NCBI GenBank assembly: GCA_963070105.1
Contig: OY718806.1
Location: 7,151,865 to 7,215,864 of the forward strand
From: Litomosoides sigmodontis
Lineage: Eukaryota > Nematoda > Chromadorea > Rhabditida > Onchocercidae
DNA length: 64,000 nt
Reading direction: 5' to 3'
This document shows, piece after piece, positions 13,382 through 25,055 of the stretch. Positions within the stretch are counted from its first letter, which is position 1. The number at the start of each line of letters is the position of its first letter. Below the pieces are notes generated by a model, which ran no database searches, was not told where the DNA came from, and saw nothing but the letters and a program-made list of their open reading frames with translations. The translations under genes and the position numbers were made by a program.

Positions 13382-14538
13382 ATGAAGTGTAGTGTTATCC
13401 TCATCCCACTGGTTTTGGTCGCGGTTTGCTGCGATGACAGAGAATTGGCTCGTTTGCAAATAGGAGTCAAGAAACGCATCGACAATTGTGATATTCGATC
13501 AAGAAAGGGGGATACTCTAAATGTGCACTACGTGGTAAGTGTGCTTCCATGGAATGGGGTTTTTTGTTATATGTTGCTTAGGAGAAGTGTCTGCTGCAAC
13601 TCGTTCAGTGATTTAGGGAATGTTAGAGAATGGTACCGAGTTTGATAATAGTCGGTCTCGCAACAGGCCCTTCATATTCACACTCGGTATGGGACAAGTT
13701 ATAAAGGTAAGTTTTTTTATGTTCTTTGCTTCTCAATCACACCACTACCTCATCAACAATAACGAATCAAAAGTACCACGTTCAACTCCTGGACTACCTT
13801 TCTGTTGCATTTTTTTTGCAGCATCGCTAGTCGAGTTATGCCTCCCTACAAAAAATCTGTTCTTTCATACATTTCCATTATTGTCAATGACTCTCTATGT
13901 TAATTAAAATATATTGATGTCAGAATCGAGCTATTTGTATCTATGCGCTGCTATATTGCACCTTGCCTTTAACCGCCCCTATATGATGATGATAACTTAC
14001 TTGGCAAGGCATTGTCTAAAAATAAATGAGGAGCAATTTCCTATGTGAAGTGCTGTCAGTCTACGGATCATAAATATATCAGAGTGAAAATCCCATAACT
14101 GAGCATTGTATATGAGGTATTAATGCCTCGTTTGACTAAGATCGTGAGGATTTGTAATTGGTTTTTTGAAAGTCTGGTAGTTTCCATGGTACAGCATTGC
14201 ATGCAGTAGCTCGGTTTGATCCACAAAGATGTTTTAAGGGATGGGACCAGGGATTGCTCAACATGTGCGAAGGCGAACAACGCCGCCTTGCAATCCCATC
14301 AGATCTAGCATACGGAAGTTTTGGTTCCCCGCCGAAAATCCCACGTAAGTAAACTTGTTCGACGCACAGTAGTGTAGGTTTAGAGTGAAGTGCATTCAAA
14401 TTCATCGGCCACCAAGTCTAGATTGTGCTGGAAAAAGCCATCTCCTGCTATTTATTTAGAATTTTATTACTTTTAGCCGATGCCAGTTTGAAATTCGATA
14501 TCGAATTGCTCAAGATCGAACGCGAAAGGGATTTATAG
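13382..14538 (+). CDS. FKBP-type peptidyl-prolyl isomerase, secretory pathway (FKBP2-like)
   Basis: A rotamase catalysing cis-trans isomerisation of X-Pro bonds, probably in the ER lumen. Exons: 13382-13534, 13617-13706, 14239-14344, 14477-14538; all phases match, 136 aa. The N-terminus is a signal peptide ([17 protein letters not shown]). One FKBP domain follows, with the usual pocket residues: [37 protein letters not shown]. The C-terminus ends ERDL, which resembles but does not match KDEL-type ER retention signals; human FKBP2 ends RTEL. No other domains are present, so it is the small FKBP2/FKBP13 type. It converges on the selD gene with about 190 bp between the stop codons. Confidence 0.9.
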
Positions 14539-14729
14539 AATCATTTTTTGTTCCTTTTTATAGTTTTTTGTTTGCTATATATGGAATGAAATTTAACTGC
14601 TTTGATTCTACCGCAGGCAAGTGACCACACAAAAATATTTCGAGATGATGCGCAGTTACTGCAAGTTTGCATCCAAAAAAATAGGTATGGTGTATACCTA
14701 ACAGGAATGTACTTATGTGAAGTAAAGTT

Positions 14730-17132
14730 TTAGATCGGGTGTATTTTTGAAGCTACAGAGATGATTTTCACATCTTCAGCCATAACAGCACCACGTGGAC
14801 CACTAACGACGTCGCCCACAAACCATACTGGGAATCCATCAAGCTGTTCCAGTTCGGTACGTAAGTTGTCTGCCTAAATGTTGGTATACTTAGTTACGCT
14901 TCCAACGCACAACCAATCCATCGGAAAAACGATAACCTTATCTTTTTCGACAGCAATCAAGAGACCTCCCGATGTCTCTGCGGATGTCCCACTGAACAGA
15001 TTGAAACCATTGCCCATTGCTTTTGAGATTTCGGGCATATAATCGATTATAGGTAGGGTATGAATAACAAACTGCACTTCCATCTTCTGCGCTTTCGCCA
15101 AATTGTCGGCATGTCCTGCAATGGAAACGAGTTTCTCACACTCTGCGAATTCAAGACCTTTGATTTAGATTTAGGCTGATTGGGTGCAAAGAATTTCATG
15201 AATACAACAAATCATAAGAAAACAGACCTAGAATTCCAAAACCAGTTACATCTGTTGAAGCATGGGTGCCATATTTTAAAGTCATGCGTGCAGCATTTCT
15301 ATTTAATCGACACATTTGTTCAACGACTTGTTGGTATGCACGCACGATTCTTGATTCATCTAATTTCAGTTCTTTCATACGCGAATTTCCTCTCTTTAGC
15401 CATTCATATGAATTTACAGCCACTTGGCCTCCAAGTGCCTGAAAACTTATAATTGAGCACCTGATGCATTGAGAAAGTTGTTTCGCAGGAGTAATATCCA
15501 AGTCTTGTCAACTGTTTGAATTCTTCGACTCTACAGGCCTTAGTGGCAACTACAATAACAGTTACAGAATACCATTATATTTATATTCCCCGAATCCTCA
15601 GCCAAGTTTAATGGAATGTAAATTTGACTATTCATCACGGTCAGCATTTAGTTTAGACTAAGAGATACAGTAACGCTTGTCGGAGTAGTATTGCAACAGG
15701 GAAAAGAAATATTTTACACAGGCCTAAGTTATACAACAAAATCATTGTTGTAGGACTTGGGCATTGAAGTGGTATCTTACTTAGTAGCATTCTGTTACTA
15801 CATATCTGAAAACCCCAAACACTAAGTTAAACTGAGCGTGCACAACACTATTTTAAAAATGTTCAACCTTAATAGAAAGTAAATAATATTACCTTGGTAA
15901 GCAGAAGAACGTCACCAGGACGTGCCCCGTCAACCGTAGCCATTTCGTCAGCGTTACACACACTTGTAGCTACACCTCCTAGCAACAACCAGGGGCAACG
16001 AACCGTCTGCCCGCCTCTGATAGCGGTACCAGCTTCTACTGCAGTGTCCTACAAACTTCAAAATTTAACATTGCTTTTTAGTTTTACATTCTTTACTTAA
16101 GCCTTCAAAAAATTCCATTAAGATGAATTAACGGTTCAAGAGGTTTATAAAACACCTTAAAACCGTCAAAGAAATTGGAGACAACGATATCCCGCTCGTT
16201 ATCACTGATATCTTTGGGTACGCCAAGCAAAATCAACATGTTGTCACAGTTAACCACTCCCATTGCATACAAATCGCTCAAAACATTTGCACATGTGATC
16301 CTGCCCTATAAGAAGATTTCAAGCTATTAGTAAGAGAATATTAAAGAAATAGAAAGGAAAATGAATAGAGAAAAACACACCATTAAGTATGGATCATCAA
16401 CAAGAGGGTAAAAAAAATCCGTTGTCTGGACGAGAAACAAGCCTTTATGACGCAAAGGAATCACACAGCTATCCAATCCGATACCTGCAAATAATTCACA
16501 AAACGTCATGTCAGAGAACGTCATGTCAGATGAATTAAACAGTGCAAAAGAGACAGGATATTAAAACTCACCTATTGCATTGCCATCATCATTCATTTTC
16601 AAGCCTTTCAAAAATTCCAACAATATCTGAAAAAACATCAGCTCTCCAGCAAAATGAGTGATGAGAAATTTGTAAAGAACTTTCGCTCTAGTATTTGATG
16701 TGCTAATCATGAACAGATATCTCTTTGATTCGAAATATTTCGAGCGCAATCCCAATCATCCCATCTGTTTAAATAGCCTTCATGATTATTCAGCAGTGTA
16801 TAAATTCTTGAATCCTACACTACGCAATTGGAATTTGGTTCGAGATAATGAATTGGTTGCATTCACTATCTCGAACCAAATTCAGGATTTGTCTGATTAA
16901 TGGAAAGCCAAATTACAATGTATTCACATCCGCAATTACTGGGTTGCTTCGTCCTATAGAAAGCACACTGTAAGCAGGTGCAGGTAATAACGAGAAACAG
17001 AAAACCTACCGCTCTTGGAACCTTACACCCACAACCCTTCATTTGTGTTAGCTTTGTTAGCAAAAAATCGGCAGCTAAGCCGTGATCAGTTGAATTGAAT
17101 CCAGACAGGATACGACTTATTATACGGCTCAT
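14730..17132 (-). CDS. seld-1: Selenophosphate synthetase (selenide, water dikinase), Cys form
   Basis: Makes selenophosphate from selenide and ATP, the selenium donor for selenocysteine synthesis. Exons (minus): 17132-17010, 16626-16572, 16484-16381, 16305-16156, 16048-15893, 15438-15228, 15115-14937, 14873-14730; phases match, 373 aa, typical length. The catalytic loop reads [13 protein letters not shown]. The first Cys codon is TGT, so the position that is Sec in many animal SPS2 enzymes is encoded Cys. Other conserved blocks: [75 protein letters not shown]. An acceptor-like TTTTCAG ends one base before the ATG. Intron 1 holds a perfect 17-bp inverted repeat. Confidence 0.94.
16831..16883. 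repeat. Perfect 17-bp inverted repeat (hairpin) in selD intron 1
   Basis: Left arm 16831-16847 (GAATTTGGTTCGAGATA) and right arm 16867-16883 are exact reverse complements, separated by a 19-nt loop. It sits within the intron at 16627-17009 of the selenophosphate synthetase gene. Confidence 0.9.
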
Positions 17133-17951
17133 TCTGAAAAGGTAAATCTTCTGAAACAAAATAGTGAGTTCATACCAATGCGTGACATCTAAAATTTATT
17201 AAGTTATTGAGAAATTTTATTGGTTTCAGAGCGCATGTGTATCCTCTAAATATTTCATATAAATGTATATCCACTGTGTTAACAGTTGTGACAGCTGCAT
17301 TTATGCAACTCAGCGATGTATAAGTCTCGAAAAAACATGTTTGTGAAATGGAGCTGGATCGTTCATACCATTCCCTCGTTGACATTAAAACCACATGTAG
17401 TTCTAATTCAAATTAGCGAAAAAGTTATGTAAAATCGACTCGATCAGAATGACACTACCATAAACTATAATTTGAAATTTTATCAACCTACTAAATCCGA
17501 CTTCTATGAATGAATGCATAACATTTTTTTCCCCCACAAATTTTCATACTATTTCTCTACATCTTCACCACATTAAAACATTTCAAATCATACCACACTT
17601 CATCAAACGATCAACGACAAATGCAATACGCTCTATAACACTTATACCTTCATTTATAATACATTTAACGCTTTAGACAAATAAGTGGAGTGGAATCCAC
17701 AAACGTGTAGGTAGCGCACCAATCATGACCATATGAAGTTGAAACTTTTATTCAATTTATTTCTAAGAACTGGCAAACATATAAACGAATCCTCTATAGC
17801 ATTTCTCAATATTGTTGGTACTAATATAATATGAAATGCTCAATGAACAAAATTTTGGATTACTTAATGTTAGCAAATTGATTCCACTAGCTTTTACAGT
17901 GATGTTGATCTATCCATAAATGAAAAATGAAATTTAAAGCAAACAACTGCA
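17133..17951. other. Intergenic between MAD2 and selD (both minus)
   Basis: About 820 bp of AT-rich sequence. It presumably contains the MAD2 3'UTR and the selD promoter or outron. No supported gene: the minus frame at 17170-17394 has no partners. Confidence 0.4.
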
Positions 17952-20048
17952 TTAAGAGAAAGGTTTATAACACACTTTCGTGTGCACTGAATGTACAGCG
18001 GTTGAGAAAGAGCGGAGCTGCACTTGTTCGGCACCTTTAATTAAACAAGCACTAGTTTCTGCCCAGTTTTCAGGTGTGTCCGCTTCCTTACCAGTATAGA
18101 TGAGTACATCAAACGAACACGGCGATTCGAGCAATGGTAGAAACGTTACCGAAGCTGTTATTTGCCTGGAAATACAAATGAAGTGTATCACGAGCAAACT
18201 TTTGAAATATTTCAGAGACATTCTTTCTGAAAGATGGAACTAAACAAAATTTAACCTCATCACTTCAGCCATCTCCTGTCTGATTTTCCTTTCGTGCTTT
18301 TCTTTGGTCAAATTTTCCCTGAAAAAGCGAATTTGCAGGTCTACTTTCATTTTTCATCCATCAATACATCAGTTATCTGGTTTTAGCCTTTCTAACACAA
18401 CGTCCCTCTTCTCCCTACCAAAAATTCAAAAATAATGATGAGATAAAGAGGTGTTATAAATTTGGATAATCCGACTTTTTTTAGGAAATTTCCCCAACGA
18501 ACAATGTCTGACATACCCGTCTTGCCCAGTAATTTCCTCTGTTTCAATGTCAAACTGCCATCGCTCCACTGGAGTTTTAGTCTGCAGATCTGAAATTGCC
18601 ACAACCAGCTTCCTTAACTGCTTATTTTCCAACCAATCTGAAAGTCGATTTATCAGAACCATGACAAATTTACACTTTTCATGTTGTTAGTGTCACTAAG
18701 GAACAAAACAGGGCAGCTATCGCCAAAGAAAGTCTAATTCGTGACAGCCCAATAAAAGATGTAGTGCTTAAAATGCATTTTATTAACATTAGGACTTTAT
18801 TTCTTTGAATATCAGCTAGATCAAACTAGATAGCTTCCGTACTGCGAAGGATAAAAGATTTCTTATCCAAAGCATCTTATGGTAATAGCCCTCACCAGTA
18901 ACCCTAGCGTCTACATCCCGTATTGAACAAAGTATACCCATAAATACCCATCGCTTATTCACTAAAAAAATGATTCAATGGAACCGAATCATATACAGCA
19001 CCTCAAACATAGAAATCTCACTAGTTGACGGTAATCACTAAATGTAACATGCATCAGTGCTCATGAAATAGAGTAATTAAGCAAATAACTCCACATCCTC
19101 TCCTGGCCAACTTTTGTAAAACCTTTACAGTGTTTGCAAAAAAAAACTATTGCAAAATAGAATAAAGCAAAAAGGATAAATTAAGATGTCAAAAACCTAA
19201 TCAAAGATAACAGTTTTTGCAAATGGATCTCGCGGCTGAGCGCAAAATTGCGATATTAAGCATCAATTTTTCCTTTTCAGAAATAGTTACAGTGAACTTA
19301 CTGAATAGAATAGAACGGAAACGTAGTTTAGCTCATCCATAATAATAACTAACCGTGGAAACAAAAAGAAAGAACCTACATTTTACTTGCTTAAGAAGTG
19401 GTTCCAAATATTGTTGCAGCTCCAGATTTTTAGAAATAAGCATGGTGAGTCCATACTTTTTTTCCTTCTCGAAAGAATCTGCGGGATATATACCTCTCAG
19501 GTAGAGGATGTTATTAAGACCGAAATCTATAAAATCATTTTATTCAATTAAAAATTAATTAACTTGGTATTAATATCAAATTACCGCTTGGAAGATAAAG
19601 CGTTCTTTTTAAGTTGTTTTAACATAAAATTTGCCAAAAGACTGGCTTAAAATGCAAGAGACCTCACGGAAATTTCTGAGTTTAAGGGTGAAGGTGGTAA
19701 AAGCAAAGAGAGAGAAATCCCGATACCACAACAACAACTCCATGCAAGTTTTTGATGGAGTAAAAATTACAGTTTTAGAAACTTCAGAAAAGCTTCCCAA
19801 CAAATAATGTGGACCTCAGTCAGCAATTATTTTACTCTTTCATCGTTCCCTAATTGCTTAAAGTACCAGACAGATGGAGCAATACTAGAATTGTTAAACC
19901 AAAGTAGCAAAAGGCTCTGTTTATAAGTAACCTATTTTTTTAAGCCACAGAGATAAAAAATACATAAAGGCTTACGGAAGAATTCCTGAATAAGCTGCGC
20001 TGATCCCTTAAGAGAAATAATATCGCGAACTTTTGTATCTGTGGCCAT
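17952..20048 (-). CDS. mdf-2: Spindle assembly checkpoint protein MAD2 (HORMA domain)
   Basis: The checkpoint protein that binds CDC20 and delays anaphase until kinetochores attach. Exons (minus): 20048-19976, 19526-19380, 18637-18517, 18318-18256, 18165-17952; phases match, giving 205 aa, the same as human MAD2L1. Conserved stretches: SLKGSAQLIQEFF, RGIYPADSF, KKYGLTMLISKNLEL, KLVVAISDLQTK, VERWQFDIE, RQITASVTFLPLLESPCSFD, VQLRSFSTAVHSV. The HORMA domain fills the protein and the C-terminal safety-belt segment is intact. An acceptor-like ATTTCAG ends at 20066, 17 nt before the start codon. It is divergent from cox-10, with about 0.9 kb between start codons. Confidence 0.95.
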
Positions 20049-20956
20049 TGCCTCCTCTTCTACAACTGAAATTTCTGATAAAGCAATGACGAAACACGAG
20101 TGAGGCAAGGCAATGTTTCACTTTTCCTAATGTCTTATAATAAAGCAGAAAAATATTTACGCAAGATATACAACAACGCGACGCGTTAAAGGTAAGTTGG
20201 GACAAACAAGGCAATGAACAACATCAGTCATAAACTGCCGCGCTGAACAGCGCCCAGCCGTCCAACCGTAAAGTATAGCTGGTGTTAAGTTCGTGTTCTG
20301 GGTGGGGTCATAGTGGGTCACGGAACTACGAGTTCTCTCATCGGTACCTGCGGTTAACTGATAGACTTTCAGATTAGGTTTAACGTAATGTAACAAAAGC
20401 TTCAGTCATCTTAGTGTAGGTATTCCTATATATGACTCTTCGGAGTTAGATGACAAATGATTATGTATTAATTTGCAGCGATTTGGTTAATATTACTGGT
20501 CGCTTATCACTGGAAATGGTTGACGCTATGATCTCGAAGATTATTGTATGAGTAGCGCTAATGCCTACTTGCTTGTTTGAATTAAGGACCGAAGACACTG
20601 AAGCTAGTTAAGGAAGAAACTGTAAGTTTCAGCAATTGAACAATACATTTGAAGGTGTGGCATTGTACGAACATGTGAGTACCTTCAGAATTCGACTTAA
20701 AAAAAACGGTAATTGTAGACAGAGAACAGATGGGTTTCCCGTTTCCCTTCATTTATAATATTGTGTTTTTGCTTGCATGAGCTGTTTTGTACTAGAGGCG
20801 TATTCTTGAATGTAATTTCCTTTCATTAGGAGAAAGATAAAGGGAAATACCTCACAAATTAGTTCCTCACAAATTTTGTAGTGCTCTGGGCAGTTTCTTG
20901 GTGCCCTATTTCAATTGATCCAGTGAACTGTTAGTTTTCTCTTAAATTTTCAGCTC
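20049..20956. other. Divergent intergenic region between MAD2 (-) and COX10 (+)
   Basis: Contains a relatively GC-rich block at 20157-20400, where an 80-codon minus frame ends 109 nt before the MAD2 start. The frame has no ATG of its own and I recognise no family in it, so I do not call it a gene. The same block contains a GTAAGT at 20191 on the plus strand, a possible donor of a non-coding exon. It may be the promoter region of one or both flanking genes. Confidence 0.4.
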
Positions 20957-22713
20957 ATGCTGCTTCAACACAACCTAGTCTGTCGCCTGTGCGGCTCACG
21001 TTTGCCAAGTATTAGTTGGAAACGCGGCACGGCAGCATTACCGAAATTATATAATGGAACAGAAAAGAACATTTCTTTGGATTTCTCGAAGGCGGAAGAG
21101 TCAAAGAGTTATGAACGATTAAAACTGGTGATCAGGCCAACACCGGAAGATGGCTGGTATATTATACAACAAAATGGTCTGCTGAAGTCGTACTTACAGG
21201 TCCGTATTATCATGCGGTGTTATTTATAGTTCACTTTTTCTTACTCCAGTTTTACTTGTAATGCTTTTCGTGCAATTTCTTTTTTGGGAAGTTGCAGGGG
21301 GGAGATTTACTCTTTAACAAATTCATCTCGCTTATTACGTTGTACTTCACTTAATGTCTTATTTTTTTACGATGAATTTTTGCAGCTTTCCAAGGCAAGA
21401 CTTACGGCGATGGTAACTACAACAACTATTAGTGGTTTTATCATGGCTCCAGCTGATTTGTCGCTAGTCCCATTGACGACTTGCACTGTCGGAACCGCAC
21501 TTTTAAGTGCATCTGCAAATACCTTTAATCATTTGCTGGAAACACCTTATGATGCTCAGATGAAGAGGACGCAAAGCCGGCCACTTGTCGCACACAGGTT
21601 GATAATTATGGTATTAGTGACAAGTTCCTTTCTTAGTAGGTGAAGGTGAAGTATGTTACACTGCTGAGAACAATCTTTGGTATGTTTTTTGGATGTCAAC
21701 CATAAAATTAACAGTCGAGAATGCAACTTCATAGTGCTTGGAACTACCGATCGTGTTGCATCATAATTGCAGTCCTCGTTTCAGTTTCCTCGCGAACTGA
21801 ATCTTATAACGAAAGAGTGGCCCGGACTCATAAGACCCATGATTTATGAATGAAAAAAGCCCTTTCAGATTCTCACCCTTTCATGCCGTCGTTTTTGCAT
21901 CGTCAACAGCAGTAGTTGGAGTGTCAGTATTATGGATCGGTTGTAACCCACTAACAGCAGCACTTGGTTTACTTAATGCTTTTTTATATGCAGGTTCAGT
22001 TGTCTTTTCCGTTTCTCGTGATCACTTTTCCTTTCATTTCTAAAATTAGTTTTAGTCTTGCAAATGTTTGATAAACTTCAGCAGTTTCCTCTACATGGGG
22101 GTTTTTATAGGTGTGTATACGCCAATGAAACGTTATAGCATTGGGTGCACCTGGGTTGGAGCTATTGTAGGTGCGGTGCCACCCTTAATCGGTTACGCTG
22201 GTTCTACAGGATCTATCCAACCTGCTTCTTTAGTGCTGGCTGCCCTCTTATACTGCTGGCAGTTTCCTCATTTCAATGCACTCAGTTGGAATCTACGTTC
22301 CGACTATACTCGTGCTGGTTATCGGGTTATGTGTGCAGTTAATCAGAGGCTTTGTCGGCTCACTTCGCTCAGGTAGTTATTCCCATTTTCGACTATTCCC
22401 TTCTATTATTATTATAGCTTTTGCCAAATATTCTTGCTAAGATTTTATCATCCATTTTAGATATTCAGTGGTAACTTTACTGCTTTGCTCGCTGGGAGCG
22501 CCTTCAGCAAATTTGACGAAATGGTTTTTTGCTGTCGAATCACTTCCACTCAATGGTTTATTGATTTATCTATCCTATAAATTTTATCGGCATCCAGATG
22601 CAAAGACATCTAGAACACTTTTCCATTACTCTCTACTCCATCTGCCTTTAATTATGATGTTAATGATCGTAAGCAAGTTTGGCGATGATCCAAATAATTT
22701 TGAGCTTTATTAA
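20957..22713 (+). CDS. cox-10: COX10, protoheme IX farnesyltransferase
   Basis: Converts heme B to heme O by adding a farnesyl group, a step in heme A synthesis for cytochrome c oxidase; a mitochondrial inner membrane protein. Exons: 20957-21199, 21386-21597, 21869-21993, 22111-22372, 22461-22713; phases match, 364 aa. The first exon encodes a poorly conserved presequence. UbiA-family motifs follow: LSKARLTAMVTTTT, ASANTFNHLLETPYDAQMKR and RPLV (Asp-rich prenyl-diphosphate site), YTPMKRYS, GAVPPLIGYAG, LYCWQFPHFNALSW, LRSDYTRAGYRVM (second catalytic loop). Several hydrophobic helices are evident. The start is supported by an acceptor-like TTTTCAG ending 3 nt before the ATG. Confidence 0.94.
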
Positions 22714-22981
22714 GATGCGATGACGATACGTTATTCATTCTCATCAGTTAATAGAAAATCGTGTTAACAAAATCGCTTTAGTTCCTTATTCTTCCCATTG
22801 TAGATGTTATTATTGTTACTTGATTATATAGAACATAGTAAATTATACTTTCAATACACCACCGGTAAATAAATTAATACTAAAAAACCTCCATTTTGGC
22901 AGCTTCGTCTGGTCTAGTTGGTATTAACTGGGTAATTCGGGCAACATTCACTAGTGTGAGGCATTTGCTATTGGTAGTGTA

Positions 22982-23553
22982 GAAAGGAGCTCATTAATAA
23001 TGGTAAATATTACATCCAACAGGCCATGTAAATATGATGAGATACAGATCCTTATGTTTTTAGGAATTTTTTCACCCACTATGATAAGCTACTAATTGCA
23101 TTACGTTATCCATAATATTGGAAGGTCTGCTTTCAAATCTTCAGTATTATGACAGAAGCAATTTGGAAAAATCTGTTCCTAACATTTTATTTTTCTTTTG
23201 ATGATTCTAGGTATAGAAAAGAGCTCATTAATAATGGTTATCATTAATGGTAAGAGAATATGGCGAACTAAAAAAAGAATGTTAGAAACAGATTTCCCAC
23301 TGCACTTACCCTTCCCTTCTTTTCATTTTTTTGATTTTTAGTTGTGTTATTGCATCTTATCACATTCAACAAATGATGTAAATATGATGACATATAGATC
23401 CTTATCTTTTTCAACATAATTTTTTCACCCACTGTGATAAGCTACTAGTTGCACAATTACTTTACTGATGATATTGTAAGGTCTGCTTTTAGATCTTCCA
23501 GTATTATGACCGAAGTAGTTTTGGAAGATCTGTTTCTAACATTTTAGTTTTCT
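22982..23553. repeat. Diverged tandem direct duplication (about 230 and 340 bp copies)
   Basis: Copy 1 (about 22982-23212) and copy 2 (about 23216-23553) share ordered blocks: GAGCTCATTAATAATGG (22987 and 23220), ATGTAAATATGATGA (23027 and 23376), a block beginning TTTTTTCACCCACT (about 23069 and 23421), and AAGGTCTGCTTT followed by the CTTCAGTATTATGA region. Copy 2 has about 115 extra bases between the first two blocks. The copies differ at many positions, so the duplication is not recent. Confidence 0.85.
23278..23543. mobile_element. Candidate MITE-like element with 16-bp inverted ends
   Basis: AATGTTAGAAACAGAT at 23278-23293 is the exact reverse complement of 23528-23543, bounding 266 bp with no coding capacity. 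The right end has a near-copy at about 23172-23187, in the other member of the direct duplication, which lacks the left end. This suits a non-autonomous element, one copy truncated. I see no clear target-site duplication. Confidence 0.45.
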
Positions 23554-25055
23554 TTTTATGATTTCAGTTGAAATTCTTTGTAGCTACAAAAGTACTAATA
23601 AATATTGCAGCAACAGTACAACGCAAATTTAGTTGACATTAAGCATTAGCTGTTGCCGGTTAGACGTTAAGTATTACTACGACGTCAGTGATGTTAGGAA
23701 GGTGGATGTCTTAAACGTCCTCTAAGACCTTAGCCAAGGCAAAAGAGTTCCTTTGTACGAATTTCAAGGAATGTTTGCTACATAGCAGTTAATGTGAGAT
23801 GACTCGGGATAGGGTGATTAGGAAGTACATTGCCGAATAAAAGAAAGTAGACTGTATACTGTTGACCACAGTGAAACCAGAACGAAGTTTCCTTTAAAAA
23901 TTTATCGGTGGAAAAAAGACTCAACTACTAATTTTTACCTAACAGTCGTACGGGGTTAAGCACGGATATGGCTGAAAAGTCGGGGTTTCCAACCCTTATT
24001 AAGGTCAGCTGTAGCGCAAAAGTTACCCATTAATCACATACAATAGGCAGTGGAACATTTCCTCAAAACCGGCTATAAACTATGATTGAAAATAGCGATC
24101 GTGAATTTGAAAAGCTTGTTAGGTATCCTGAAAACAAAATGTAGTTGAGAAAATAAGGTGGGGAAGGTTCGCGAAGTTATCTGAACACATACTACCCTTT
24201 CTTACTTGCAACGAAAAAATCTTAAATAGAAATCTGTCTGTGATCATTGCGCAAAAATCTATATGTAAGATTTCACGCCACAACTGAAGGATAGGACGGA
24301 CGTTCGTTACCGGATATGTTAGATAAGTGGGTGAGCAGAGATTTCGTGCTAGGTACAGGAGGAAATGCAGTCTAGCAGGAAAGACGCTTGATAGCAGGGA
24401 GTGAATAACAGTTCTCGTCCGTCCTTAATCAGCGTTGTTACAACGACTGTTCAGTGCGAATTCATCATCATGCACTGCGATAGATAATGAAGTAGTGATG
24501 GAGCAGAATGACGAATTGAATGTTGCGGATGAACCGAACCGTGCCGTGCGTGCGTTGATCGTTTCGTTTCAGCAGGCAGTGGCAGTTGAATTCACCAGCA
24601 GAAGACATGCCATGCATTTTAAATAAACCAAGCCGCCCTCTCTGCCAACCAGCCGCTAGAGAGAGTTCACTTCCTCCTCTCTCCTGCATACCGCTGTCCG
24701 GCCAGGCGTGATATTTTTTTGGTCTCTCATGCACCGATACTTGATTTACTTTGAGTATTTGACACTTTGATCGATTGAAAGGTGAAAGGCTGGCTGGAAG
24801 AGTGACAGTTAGTTGCATCACACATCCTACTGCTGCAGTTGCACCTGCACCTCCACCTGCACTCATATGTGTTGATGGAAGTTGTGTCGCATACCCCAGT
24901 TAGCTCAATTGGCTTACCACGAGCCGGGTGGCAGTGCACTGTTCGCTGAAGTGATAAGAGGTGGAGCGATAGTGGATGATGGTGCGTGCGAGCTCTGCAA
25001 CTTTTTAAGTGGCCACATAGAGTATGGATGGATGCAGAGTTGAGGACGCTATGCG

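Larger units (their letters stand above)
22714..25055. other. Intergenic region with duplicated repeat and GC-richer promoter-like stretch
   Basis: A 2.3 kb gap. The first part (about 22980-23560) is a diverged direct duplication containing a short element with inverted ends. The rest carries no exon chain. From about 24430 to 25055 the sequence is less AT-rich, with pyrimidine/purine tracts, and abuts the MGAT4 start; it is the likely promoter and 5'UTR. Open frames on both strands there overlap and look like composition artefacts. Confidence 0.5.

Noticed and set aside
14068..14405. Minus-strand open frames over FKBP exon 3
   Set aside because: They are the antisense of a conserved exon with clean splice sites on the plus strand; no motifs or partners.
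17952..20048. MAD2 and selD as one operon
   Set aside because: Same strand, but the gap between the MAD2 stop and selD start is about 820 bp, much more than typical 100-400 bp operon spacing, and selD has its own start-proximal acceptor.
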